Of a stretch of DNA of 64,000 bases, positions 1 through 12,100 are shown piece after piece. The notes under the pieces were generated by a model, which worked only from the letters and a program-made list of their open reading frames with translations, did no database searches and was not told the origin of the DNA. How positions within the stretch are numbered: position 1 is the stretch's first letter; every line of letters begins with the position of its first letter. Made by a program: the position numbers and the translations under genes. Source of the stretch: Cheilinus undulatus (Eukaryota; Chordata; Actinopteri; Labriformes; Labridae); assembly GCF_018320785.1 (NCBI RefSeq), contig NC_054877.1, positions 41,748,151 through 41,812,150 on the forward strand. Direction: 5' to 3'.

Positions 1-890
1 CAACTGAGCTGTTTTTGTCTCTCTTATCTAGTACTGGCTTTGATAATGTCAGTGAATCCTGGGTTGTATGACCTAGCAGTAAAGCATTGTGTTTGCAGGC
101 AGTGAAGGATGCTGCTCACTGTTTATAGGTAGCTGCAGTTCCTGGAAGATTAACATGTTGCATAATTAATCTCTCCTGACACCAGAAATAGGCACAAACT
201 CATGGTTCAGTTCAACACATCACTCCAGTGATTATTCTCCTTTGTCAGGCTGTAAACACAGTAAGTGACACACCTAAGTAAATGTACGCATCACTTTAAA
301 AAGACATGTACAGTTGACTTTATTATTTTCTCATTTTAATCAACACAGACTACCTCACATCTATATTTAAATAGGTGGTATCAGCTAAAACCTCCTATCT
401 CTAAAATCACCACTTTTTAGGGAAATAAAAAAACACTTCCGTTATTTAGATAATTTAATACTGATGAGTCACTTTTTATTGCTTTATAAATTGTTTGAAA
501 CCACTGACAGACGTAAAGGTGGCCAACAGGTTGTTTGCAATCATGCAATAGCCGTTAGGAATGAATGGGAACAGAGGAAAGTTCGTTCTTTACAACTCTA
601 CATGGATTTCTCCACTGCAATCATCATCAGACAAGGTCTACATACATTGTGTACGGTCCCTGCACTTCAAAAAAAATTTTTTTTTTTCTCACAGTTTAAT
701 TGATTTACCTGGCTTGGTGGCAATCAATATCACAAATCACTCAGACGTCCTAGTCCAGCGTCATCTGGCCAGAAGAACGAAGACAAGAGTCTTGAAGAGT
801 CTGGACTGAGCTAAGAGGCTAGCTGAGCCCCTTTTACATATAAATATATCTCATTTTGTCACAACCATGCTTTAATTGAAATAGAGATAT
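1..890. other. Non-coding DNA, nothing recognised
   Basis: AT-rich sequence with short spurious ORFs. I see no exon, RNA or recognisable repeat. Confidence 0.5.
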
Positions 891-925
891 TATCAAGCAA
901 ATAAACCCTGGAAAGGGGGTCTGGC

Positions 926-2350
926 TGCAGACCTTACATCTCTGATGATGACTGTCACGGACAGTTCATCAAAGACACTGTATATCTCAGAAGAAAAGTG
1001 CTATGATTTGCCATAACAACACCCAGGATTAAATTATGTAAAGACCTGTTTTAGAAATAGTTAAACAAATGGTAGCTTGCTTTAGCTTTATTAACTTTCA
1101 TCAAAGCTAGCATAGCGACACTAGCTACTTAATTAACATCACTAGATAAGCCAATGTAACTAAGTTAGCTTTAGCAAATGCACTTAAAGCTAACATTGCT
1201 AAACATATAAAGTATCTGGGTGGCTTACACAGTTGCTTTGTGAGCTTAGCTTAGACTGCATTGGCTATGTAGCTATGTTAGCTCTGTTATCTATGTAGCT
1301 CTGTTATCATCAGCTATTCTAGCTTTAGCAATGTGAGCTTTGGCAAACTTAGCTACATAGATAATGTAGACACCTAGCTGCTTTGTGAGCTTAGCTTTAG
1401 CTGCATTAGCTATGTAGCTCTGTTATCTTTAGCTTAGCTAGCTTTAGCAATGTTAGTTCTGGCAGACTTAGCTCAAGCTCACTTAGCTACATAGATAATG
1501 TAGATACCTACATAGCTGCTTTGTGAGCTATGCTATATTGACTATGTAGCTCCACTATCTACTTAGCTCACAAAGCTAAAGGAGATATTTGAGCTATGCT
1601 GGCTGAGTTAGAATGTTTTTATGGAGCACAAGCTTTTTCCTGGGAGCAGACTCGCCTTAATTAAATGTTTTGTAATCTGGTTTTACAGGTCAGATTTTTG
1701 ACTTGTAACTGTGTGTATCCTACCCTTACCCTGACCCTAAATAGAATGCTAATTATTTTTGCTAGATAAGCCAAAGTAGTTATGTTGGCTTTAGCAAACG
1801 CAGCTAAAGCTAGTGTTCCTACACATAAAGTATCTGGGTGGTTTACATAGATGCTGTGTGAGCTTAGCTTAAACTGCACTGGCTATGTAGCTATGTTGGT
1901 TCTGTTATCTGTGTATCTCTGTTATCTTTAGCTAAGCTAGCTTTAGCAATGTGAGCTCTGGCAAACTTAGCTCAAGCTCATTTAGCTACATAAATAATGT
2001 AGATACCTACATAGCTGCTTTGTGAGCTTAGCTTTAGCTAAGTATGCTATATTAACTATGTAGCTCCATTATCTAATGGACCTGTGTAAACTACGCTGGC
2101 TGTGTTAGAATGTTTTCATGGAGCACTAGTTTTTTCCTGTGAGCAGACTCGCCTTTATTAAATGTTTTGTAATCTGGTTTTACAGGTCAGATTTTTTTTA
2201 CTTGTAACTTTGTGTATCCTAACCTTGGCCCTAACCCTGAACGGAAGTTTACTCTGATTATATTTCTAAAGTTCTGTTCTGAGATACACGGCATCTCAGA
2301 TGAACTGTCTGTGAGAGTGTCTGTCAGAGATGTATGGTCTGCAGTCAGAC
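926..2350. repeat. GCTA-rich tandem duplication flanked by an inverted repeat
   Basis: Two units of roughly 500 bp (about 1139-1740 and 1762-2240) share long stretches; for example, the motif TTAAATGTTTTGTAATCTGG recurs about 497 bp apart. Internally they are built of shorter TAGCTTTAGC and CTATGTAGCT motifs. The array is bracketed by an inverted pair about 75 bp long: 928-1003 (starting GTCTGGCTGCAGACC) and 2268-2345 in reverse complement. Confidence 0.75.
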
Positions 2351-2454
2351 TGTCTTGAAGCATTGTGGGATGAGTGACGGATGTGACCTTTAAAAAGAGG
2401 TAATAAACACTGAGCTGAGCCAAATGGTCATGACCCAGTATGAGAATCCATCTA

Positions 2455-2712
2455 TCCAACCTGGCTGTCATTGCACAAGAGGCACCCCCTGAACTGGTCA
2501 CCAGTCAATCGCAGACGGACAACCAGGCACGCTCATATTCACACCTACAGCCAAGAGCGATCAATCAACTAGCATGTCTTTGGTGGTGGGACGTAGCCAG
2601 AGAACCCATGCAGGAGAACATGCAAACTCCATGCAGAAAGGCCCTGACTGAGAAGCGAATCAGCAACCCTTCTTGCTGGGAGTCAACATTACTAACCCTT
2701 GCGCCACCATGT
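2455..2712 (+). repeat. Dispersed teleost retroelement-like repeat
   Basis: Contains the familiar fish repeat phrases CACCAGTCAATCGCAGAC, GAGAACATGCAAACTCCATG and TGCGCCACCATG. This widely dispersed repeat is probably the 3' end or SINE relative of a non-LTR element. Diverged copy. Confidence 0.6.
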
Positions 2713-4560
2713 AGCACCAGTATAAGAGTGATAGCAGAAATGGTCTCCATTGATAAAGAAACAGTTCTGCAAATTTTGCATGAACATTTCAACATGCCAA
2801 AAAGTGTGTGGAAAAGTCGTCCCAAAACTTCTGACTCCTGACCAAAAGGAAAAATGCATGGACATTTGTGGAGACATTTTAGGACAAACAGAAGGAAACC
2901 CTGATTTTTTTATAAGGAGTGATTACATGTGATGAAATTGGATCTTCCAATATGATCCTGAGACAAAATGGCAGTCAATGCATTGGAAAACACCGTCATC
3001 ACCAAGTGAGCACAATAAAGCACGTCCAAATTCAAGGCCATGTTGGTTGTTTTCTTTGACATTAAGAGTATCATTTTGGAGGAGTGGGTTCCAGGAGGGT
3101 CCAGGGCAGAGGTGTCAAGTTACGAAGTACAAATACTTCATTACCTTACTTAAATAGAAATTTTGGGTATCTATACTTTACTGGAGTAATCATTTTTCAG
3201 CTTACTTTTTACTTCTGCTCCTTACATTTTCACACAATTATCAGTACTTTCTACTCCTTACATTTTAGAAATAGCCTTGTTACTCCTTTTCATTTCAGCT
3301 TGTTTTCATTCAAAAAAAAAAAAACACAAAAAAACCAAAAACCTTTCCAGATAAATCGCGCCATCCGGATAGAGTGAATTTTATTGTGGTTGGATGAGAA
3401 GTATAAACATAATACCATTCCGACACCCTATTGGTTTGTACACAATCCATCGCACCTGCGCACGACAAATCATGTCACACTCCAGCAAGAAAATAGCAGA
3501 CGTATGTAGCCTAGTACAAAGATGTCCGTGGCAGAGACTCAAGAGAAACTCGAGTGAAATGTCCATAGAAAATGTCCCAACTAAGCACCAACGAGAAGGT
3601 TGGTGGCCAGGAACACCAATACCTATAGGCAACTAGTCATCTTATTTCTGCTCCATGAAACACATGTTAGTGCTCAGTAGTACACATATATGGTTCTTGA
3701 ATGTATTTGCATTGTACTAAAATGTATTCATTTTCAATGGGCATAAATGCGGCTGAAACAGGTGCACCCCAAATTTTTCAACATTAACATTTTAATATAG
3801 CATTATTGTCATTATGGCCTTTAGAAAAATGTTTTTTTTTGGGGAGGTGGGGTAGTGCACTATAGGCCCCTGTGGCACGGCCTAAGGTTTTGTCCTTACT
3901 GGCATTTTTCCCCCCTTACATTACTTTTACTTTTATACTTTAAGTAGATTTGAAACCAATACTTTTACACTTTTACTTGAGTAAAAAGCTTGAGTTGATT
4001 CTTCAACTTCTACAGAAGTCTTTTTAAATCCTAGTATCTATACTTCTACCTGAGTAATGAATGTGAATACATTGGACACCACTGGTCAAGGGTGAATCGA
4101 CACCATTACAAACAGGTTTTAGTAAAACTGGGTCAGAAGAAAGAGACCACACTTGTGGAAACATGGTTTCATTCTTCATCTAGTTCAAACACAATGGTGG
4201 TGATAATCATCATTAAACAAGCTTTGGAGCAGTGTCTTGAATTTTCTGTTTTGCTTGTTCATTCTTCATGTAGACAAACGCTCCAGCTCAAACTGAGCTC
4301 TCTGTGAAGCAGTTTCTGTCCCAAAAACAAATCACAGTACGTGATCACCCTTTCTATTCACCTGATCTAGCACTGTATGACCTTTCCCTTCTTCCTTAGA
4401 TCAAATCTGTTCAAAGGAACACGTTTAGAGCCCGTGTCAGAGGTTAAGAGAATAACCACAGAGGTTCTGAGACAGAAGAAGACCTGCTGCACTGCTTTAC
4501 AGACCTGGATGCAGTCCTGGTTTGCAGGCAGACATGCTGACTGAAACTTTGGTCAGATGC
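2713..4560 (+). mobile_element. mariner transposase fossil, split by a hAT insertion
   Basis: Translated pieces match the mariner transposase: IAEMVSIDKETVLQILHEHF, then (other frame) VVPKLLTPDQKEKCMDICGD before 3106, and after 4085 VNRHHYKQVLVKLGQKKE and a decayed catalytic C-terminal part to about 4560. Frameshifts and stops make it a pseudogene. The 5' end and terminal repeats are lost. Confidence 0.75.
3107..4084. mobile_element. Non-autonomous hAT element inserted in the mariner fossil
   Basis: Terminal inverted repeats are CAGAGGTGTC and GACACCACTG, flanked by 8-bp duplications gtccaggg (3099-3106) and gtcaaggg (4085-4092), 7/8 identical. Subterminal sequence is full of ACTTTTACTT-type motifs. 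It has no transposase ORF. Confidence 0.8.
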
Positions 4561-4678
4561 TGCCATCTAGTGGTGAAAGAAGACAGTTTCTCAGTTTGGT
4601 AAAAATGAAATCAAATAGTGTTTATTAACTTACTGAGGCGCTTTCTACCATTTAAACAGAATTAAATCTTTCAAATGT

Positions 4679-5704
4679 TTTATTTCGGACAAGCTTTTAC
4701 ATGAATATATCCATTTGAATATCTTCATCATAAAGTCAGTGAACAAATTTAGAGCTTAACTTGTACAATAAATGATGAAAAAACTTGATGTCAAGTGAAA
4801 TGATTAATTAACCCTCCTGTGACAAAATACATGACTCTCTCTATTCACTTCCTCTCTGCCTTCTGCTTTGAGGATAAACAGCAGGTTTTAGTGACAGGCT
4901 GGAGGAGACTGACCTGGTTCATTCCCTGCTGGGCCGATTGCTTTTCACGACCACTGAGGGCCTGGATCCAGCTATAAAGAGTGGAGGATAATATGTCAAA
5001 ATGCCACAATCACAGTAAATCTTTCATACTGTAAAGCTGTCTGGTTGGTTGAACTACATTCAGTCTTTTACAATCATTAGAAATCCAGTACATTCTTATC
5101 ATCTTGAAAATAGATTCCTCTGGATTTGACTCATATTTGCTGAGTGACAGAAGAGAAAATATACAGTAACAGCACCAAACTTTAATATTCTTCATAGCAC
5201 TCATGTGTTCAAGTTTTAAACCCTCCAGAATTGTTAAACATGTTAACTGTAATGTAATATGTATGCAAAATTAAGACATCTGACGGAGGAAATATCATGT
5301 CAACCAGACTATGATTTAAAAAATAAAAGAAGATGATCTCAGGAAACAACCATCAGCAAAGCAGCTGTTCCTTAAACATTACTGCATAACTTGACTTCTC
5401 TTTTAGCCTCATAAATATTTGGTAGGCCTCTCTTTGTCAAACAATCTTTAGTTCAATACAAAATGCACAGTTGGTGGGTTTGTGCCAAAGGACATGGCGA
5501 TTATCTACAGCAAGTGCACTTGAGGATTATTTTCACAGTTCAAAACATCGCCTTGCTTCTGACAAACAAAAGCAAAAACAGGCTTGTGAACAGTGTACAT
5601 GATGGCTGGATGTTTCAGTCCGATTTAACAGTGCGGTTCGCAAGGCCGAGGACGGAGCAGTGTGAGGGGTGAAGTCTGTGAATGTCAGCTTTTTCTCTCT
5701 CTGT
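4679..5704 (-). other. hhatl: Probable 3' UTR of hhatl
   Basis: No other gene lies here. The first clear minus-strand AATAAA downstream of the stop is at about 4684-4679 (TTTATT on the plus strand), and another is near 4620. Cleavage near 4.66 kb would give about 1.0 kb of UTR and place the end just short of the mariner remnant. The exact end is inferred. Confidence 0.4.
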
Positions 5705-5847
5705 TTACTCGGCTTTCTCTTTGACTCCTTCTTCTGGCTTCCCCGGCTCGGGCTCCTCCAGCAGGGCTTGTTGTCTCTCCCTCTCCTTCACCAGCTGCAC
5801 GCCACAGTAGGTCACAAACAACACGGAGAGGGTGGACAGAGGGAAAC
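5705..5847 (-). CDS. hhatl: hhatl terminal coding exon 11 (residues 464-510)
   Basis: Encodes [20 protein letters not shown] and a charged, Glu/Lys-rich tail ending KEKAE and TAA. The last intron is 4.4 kb. The acidic/basic tail resembles the mammalian C-terminus. Confidence 0.96.
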
Positions 5848-8800
5848 CTGGGAGGAAGACAGAAGAAAAGAAATAGGAAGTGACAGGAACAAAAAGAAGA
5901 AAAAACAAGAAAACTACCAAGCCTAATGTCTGACAGAACAAGTTTAAGGCTCATTTATGCTTCAGCACGTACGAAAATAGATCTGTGAATTTAGAACTTT
6001 ACAACCATCATTGCCCTCATATTAACGTGTCTATTATGCTGGAGTAGATATTAAAAAAAAAACAAATCAGCTAGAGGTCCCACCTTTCACAGAGCTTCTT
6101 ATGTTGTCTGTCTTTGTGCCCAGGTGAGCTAACATCATTGATATGTTTGTACTTACAAATAACTCACTCATTATTTATTGCCATTTCCTCAGAAAACTCT
6201 TTTATGTACCACCTTTTTTTCCCCAAATGCTTCTTCTTCATTGTGTTTGCTACTCTGGGTTAAACTGTTGACTGCATTGCTCAATACTGCCCCACAGTTG
6301 GCAGCGGTATTGCTATGTTTGTCCCTAAAAGCCTATCCCCAGGGAAGTTAAGAGCTACTGAAAAGTATGCAGGGATCAAACAGGATGGAAGGATTTTGAA
6401 TTAGTCATCATTGAAACAAAGGGAACTGCAGATAGCTGAGAACATGAACACCGATACAGCAGCCAGGAGCAGGACGGGCCTGGACAGAGCAGAAAGGAAT
6501 GTATCCTCAGGGCCGGCAGCGAGAGAACCATCTCACTCCCCCTGTAGCTGGTTGTTCATGCTCAGGATGTCCGGGTTTAATAGCAGCAGCAGTGATGGGA
6601 GAGCTATTGATAAGAGGACTGTGCTGAACTATCCAATGTGGACTCTTTTGTCTTTGGGACTACTTTAAGTAAACCAATGTTTGGATTTCACTGTTTTAAT
6701 GGTGGTTACAGTTGAGATCATCAGTTCACGAGGACTAATATGAGACAAGTTATGGCAAGACTAAATTTTCATTACCTGTTGGGGGGATATGTTGGTGTTT
6801 TGGTGGTGGATGGTTTTTGGCTGATGTAAACTGCTAATTTATGGTAGCAGCTAATGTGTTCTAGGGCTAACTTAGAGCTAATGGTGCTAATGTAAAGCTA
6901 AGTGCTGCTGTTTATTCGTTAACTGTAGGCATATATGGTGCAACTGACTGCATGTGTGTAAGGCTCTGTCCACATGGAGACAAATTCAGGAGTATTCATA
7001 AAAGTTTTTTGTCGTATCGGCGTTTCATCCACGTGGAAACGGCGTTTTGGGGGACTGTAAACAATACTTTTTGAAAACGGGTCACAGCGTGAAAAAAATC
7101 CGTAAACGACTACCGTTTCGTCTCCATATCTTTCTTAAAACAAATATGTCAAACAGAGCGTAGCTCTCTTTAGACACCTGCGCGGGTCCGGCCAAAACAA
7201 CAATGGCGGACAGGGTTGTGTTCGTGCTGCAGAAGCCACCGAGCTTGTTATGGCTTTTACAGCAAAATCTGATGCTCCTTTACCACCGCCGCAAAATCCA
7301 TACACCATATGCTCTTAAATCCAACACAGAGAACAACCAGAAGGGCAACTAGAAGAAAGTTTGAGTCCGTTTTCTGTGATCTTCTTCTCTCTTTTGGTGC
7401 ATTTCCGTGGCAGCGTTACAACGCTACTTACAGGCTTGGCACATATACTACAGCATTTTCAGTCATTTTCAGGGGTTCTGTGCTTACGTGGATATTTCCT
7501 GAAACGATCCTGTCTTTGTGGAAAACTTTTTCAAACTGAAATGGCAAAATATTGTTTTTGTCTCTGTATATGGGGCCTAAGGTTTGTTTGTTGTTTGTTT
7601 AAATAACTTACAAACAGAAAAATAAAATAATGTCTTTCTGCAGCCATTTCCTGGTCCAACCATGTGTAATATGTTTTATTTATTTATTTATTTACTTAAC
7701 CTTTGTTTTACCAGATAAAGACCCACTGAGATCAAGATCTCTGCAATAACAGGGTGGCAATTACTCTGCTTTACAGACAGCTCAGTCTTTGGTCAGGTTC
7801 AGAGAGGAAAATGTGCTCCCAGTCCCGCTTTAGTGCAAACTTGAAGCTGTATCGCTTAGTTTCTGTTTCCCTATGCTTTTCTCGCTGTTAAATGCAGACT
7901 ATTAGTCACATATGGCTATATAAAGTAAATGGTAATTGTTCTAATTGGCTGGAAATCTTAAGAACTGTCAGCCATTTTGGCCAGGGACAAAAAAGTTTAG
8001 TGGAAACTCTGGAATTAGAGCAAAAGCCAAAGGAGTCTTCCAACTATGGGCCATTTCGGTCCACTCAGAATACCTCATTATTCAACAGTAGAAAAAAAAA
8101 CCAAAATAATAACTGTCTAATTAGGTTATTGATTAAGCAAAAAAAAAGTTCAGCTGTGTTGTACATTCAGTGCTATCAGTGCTAACGTGCTAACAAACTT
8201 TAATTATTATATACCTTCCTGAAAAAAAGGTTATTAATGGGGTAAAAAATTTACACTCAAACCCCTGTGTATATGCTGAACATTTCCATTCAGTGGAGTT
8301 TATCATGTTGTAGCTCCTTGTGCTCAAATTCCCTCTGATTGTGTTGATATTGTTAGCTTATGTACATCAGGGACTGTAGTGAGTATATCTCCTTTGTGTG
8401 TGTTGTGTTTCACATTTCTCCTCTTTAGTCAGGTTGTAAGGTTTTTGCTCAGGCTTTTTATGTTAACAGTTGGGCTGGTGTTTTGAAAAACAGGACCAGT
8501 CTGTTGCTGAAGCCTGCCAGAGCCTTTTTTTTTTATCCCAGTCCATTACTGCAGAAGCTGATACAGCAATGAAGGCATAGTGTGCTTACTCATAGTCTCT
8601 TTTTTTAGCTGAGATAGAGGAAGGATCCAAACCCTGTTCTTAGACAGATCACTGAGACCTGAGCAGGTTCATACCACTGTCTGTGCTTCAGGGACTCAGC
8701 CAGCATGTCCTTGTGGGCCCCACATTGGTCATATGTGGGCTACAGTATGTGAATCAGCCTATATGATCAAAAATAGATCCTACCTGTAGAAATCATGGGC

Positions 8801-9099
8801 ATTTGCAAAGATCTCTAGATGGGGTCTGTATTGGTCTCACATGGGTTGATCCACACTTGCAGTTCACATGGGCAATCACAGGAGGGGCCACCATGGAACC
8901 CATGGACAAACCCGCATGGGACCCATATTGTAGCTCACATGTAACCCATGTGGGGCCCACATGGACATGCTGGCAGGGGAGCTTTGTGGATAACTAAAAT
9001 ACCAAAATACCCATCTCTGCCTTGGGTGTTTTTGTTGTGGATTGCTGCTTGGCCTACATGAAGTTACGTATGAATGTTACTTTGGTGAGAAGTATTATA

Positions 9100-9139
<40 letters not shown>

Positions 9140-12100
9140 CTCTCTATCATATGTACACTATATTTCCAAAAGTATTCGCTCACCTGCCAGTGGTGTAAAG
9201 CACGCCGCCACTGGACTCAAGAGAAGTGGAGACATGTTCTCTGGAGTGACGAATCACGCTTCTCCATCTGGCAATCTGATGGACGAGTCGGGTTTGGCGG
9301 TTGCCAGGAGAATGGTACTTGTCTGACTGCATTGTGCCAAGTGTAAAGTTTGGTGGAGGGGGGATTATGGTGTGGGGTTGTTTTTCAGGAGCTGGGCTTG
9401 GTCCCTTAGTTCCAGTGAAAGGAACTCTGAATGCTTCAGCATACCAAGCGATTTTGGACAATTCCATGCTCCCAACTTTGTGGGAACAGTTTGGGGATGA
9501 CCCCTTCCTGTTCCAACATGACTGTGCACCAGTGCACAAAGGAAGGTCCATAAAGACATGGATGAGAGAGTTTGGTGTGGATGAACTTGACTGGCCTACA
9601 GAGAATCCTGACCTCAACCCGACTGAACACCTTTGGGATGAATTAGAGCGGAGACTGAGAGCCAGGCCTTCTCATCCAACATCAGTGTGTGACCTCACAA
9701 ATGCACTTCTGGATGAATGTTCAAAAATACCCATAAACACACTCCTAAACCTTGTGGAAAGCCTTCCCAGAAGAGTTGAAGCAGTGGACCGACGTCATAT
9801 TAAACCCTATGGATTAAGAATGGGATGTCACTTAAGTTCATATGTGAGTCAAGGCAGGTGAGCAAATACTTTTGGCAATATAGTATATTTTTGAACATGG
9901 AAAAAAAATCTGAGGATCCCAAGTATTAGGTCAGTTTCGTTGTTGTGTATCTCATTCACGTCTATTTGTTTTTTCCACTGTTTGATGTAAGATCAGAAAA
10001 GTAGGACTTTAAAGGAACATCATGTTCATTCGCCCTGGTTATTGAGATTCTTTTATTCAATGTGAAAGAAAGTAACAAAGAGGATTTTGTGTTGTGTGAT
10101 ATCTGGAGGACGGCACCTTCTGAGATTCTTTTTCTTTTGATGTTGTCTTCCTTGTTCTTCACTTTCACTGAAAGTGACAGAAGCGCTTTAGAAACGGCCT
10201 TGTTGTTTCCCTACCTTTGAAAATCAGTCGTCTTCCCACCAGTTTGGCGAACTCCAAGCTGTTCAGAGAGAGGACGTTGTAGAGGACGATGGCCCAGAAA
10301 TTGGCGGCGTTGAACACTCCTCTGATCCTGCGTGACATGGCTTCACCCATAACACCCTGGATACAAGAGACGTGCATGTATTAAAGAATATGCTACAAAA
10401 CAACAGTGTGTTTAAAGAGATGAGAGACGGAGATATTCAGCCCAATGTTTCTCACCTCTATGGTGGAAAATGGAGGGAGGGAGAAGAACTTGGCGACCCA
10501 CAGCTCAAAGTTGAGGCCGAAGCAGTTAAAGAAGGACCAGATATAAACGATCTCACAGGGGCCCAGCCACAGGGTGGTGACGGTGAAGGTGCAGATTGTT
10601 GCCAAGAGCTCCTTGAAGATTCTATCGTGATCCCCACCAATGTAGTCATAAACATACCTGCAACATAATGCAACATAGCTTTAACTTGCCTCTGTATTTA
10701 GTATAAGACATAAACACTTTATTTTAAAATTAGAGTATGACTTTTCAACACTCAGAGCAGATTAACAGACCAAAACAAAAGCTCTCTGAGGACACACTTC
10801 CTTCATCCCCCAGTTCCCCCCTCCCCTCCTGCTTTCAAACTCCCCCCATCACTCCCTTCCTGATTTATCAGTGAGTGCCTGTGAGGCAGAGCAACAGAGG
10901 AATGCATATTTACATCTGTTAGATGTGCAATAAAGCGCAGCCATACAACCAAAACATGTCAGAAATCCACAGGGCCGGTCTGGAGCAGCTGATCAGACCG
11001 GGGCTGGCTGTTGTACTCACCTGTACATTGCATGATGGCGTGCAATACGGCTTTCTAGACTTCAAAACCGGTCATGTAACTCAAAAACTGTGATTGAATC
11101 AGCTCAAAATTACATAGAGTTTATTCTACCTCAGAAAGGGTCTCAGGTTTATAATAATAATAATAATAATATGATAAAAAATACAAGATATGCTTAATAT
11201 GTGAGTCTCTGATTGAAACAAATAACATGAGAAAGCACATCCCCCTCAGTGTGAACTCAGAGCTGACAACAACAAACCTGGAAGGAGTCTCACTCTACTC
11301 CACAATATAAACACTGGGCAGATATGGGCAAAATCCATAGTGTACATATTGTTTTCTAACAATAAATTCAGGTGTTTCAATCAGAACTGTTGCCACAGGT
11401 GTATAAAATCAACCATCTAGCCATGCAGTCTCCATTTTCAAACATTTGTGATACTAAATGGATCCTTCGTAAGAGCTCAGTGACTTAATGTGAGGTGTTG
11501 TGATGGATGCCACCTTTGCAATAACACATTTGGTGAAATTTCCTCTCCTGGATATCCCAGTCAAGTTTAAGTGATATTATTAGAAAGTGGAAGCACTTAG
11601 GAACAACAGTCATGAAGCTGAAGACCGCCTAATATCAAAAATCAGGATCAACAACTGCCAGGTGTATGGCGCATACTATCAAAGTCACCTATACTCGACT
11701 GTTTCTATAGCTAAAGAGTTCTGAACTTCCACTGGCATTGATGTGAGCACAAAAACTGAGGTGGGAGCCACATTGAATGGGTTTCCATGGCCAAGCAGCT
11801 GCATGCAAGCCTCACATCACCAAGTCTGGTGTCTGTGTTTAAAGCACACAGACGCTGGACTGTGGAGCAGTGGAAACTTGTTCTATGAAATGACAAATCA
11901 CACTTCTCTGTTTGGCAGTCATGGGCATGTCTGGGTTTGCAAGATGCCTGGAGGGCGTTATCTGCCTGACTGCGTTGTGCCAACTGTGAAGTTTGGTGGA
12001 GGAGAGATAATGGAATGGGGCTGTTTTTTCAGGGTTTGGACTAAGCCCCTTACCTCTAGTAAAGGACAATCTTTATGCTTCAGTATACCAAGACATTTTG

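Noticed and set aside
5944..6360. Possible Harbinger-like MITE starting TTAAGGCTCATTTATGC
   Set aside because: No matching inverted right end or second target site was found, so boundaries cannot be supported.
7309..7606. 76- and 81-codon ORFs
   Set aside because: Lie inside the Harbinger-like MITE and overlap in different frames; no protein family.
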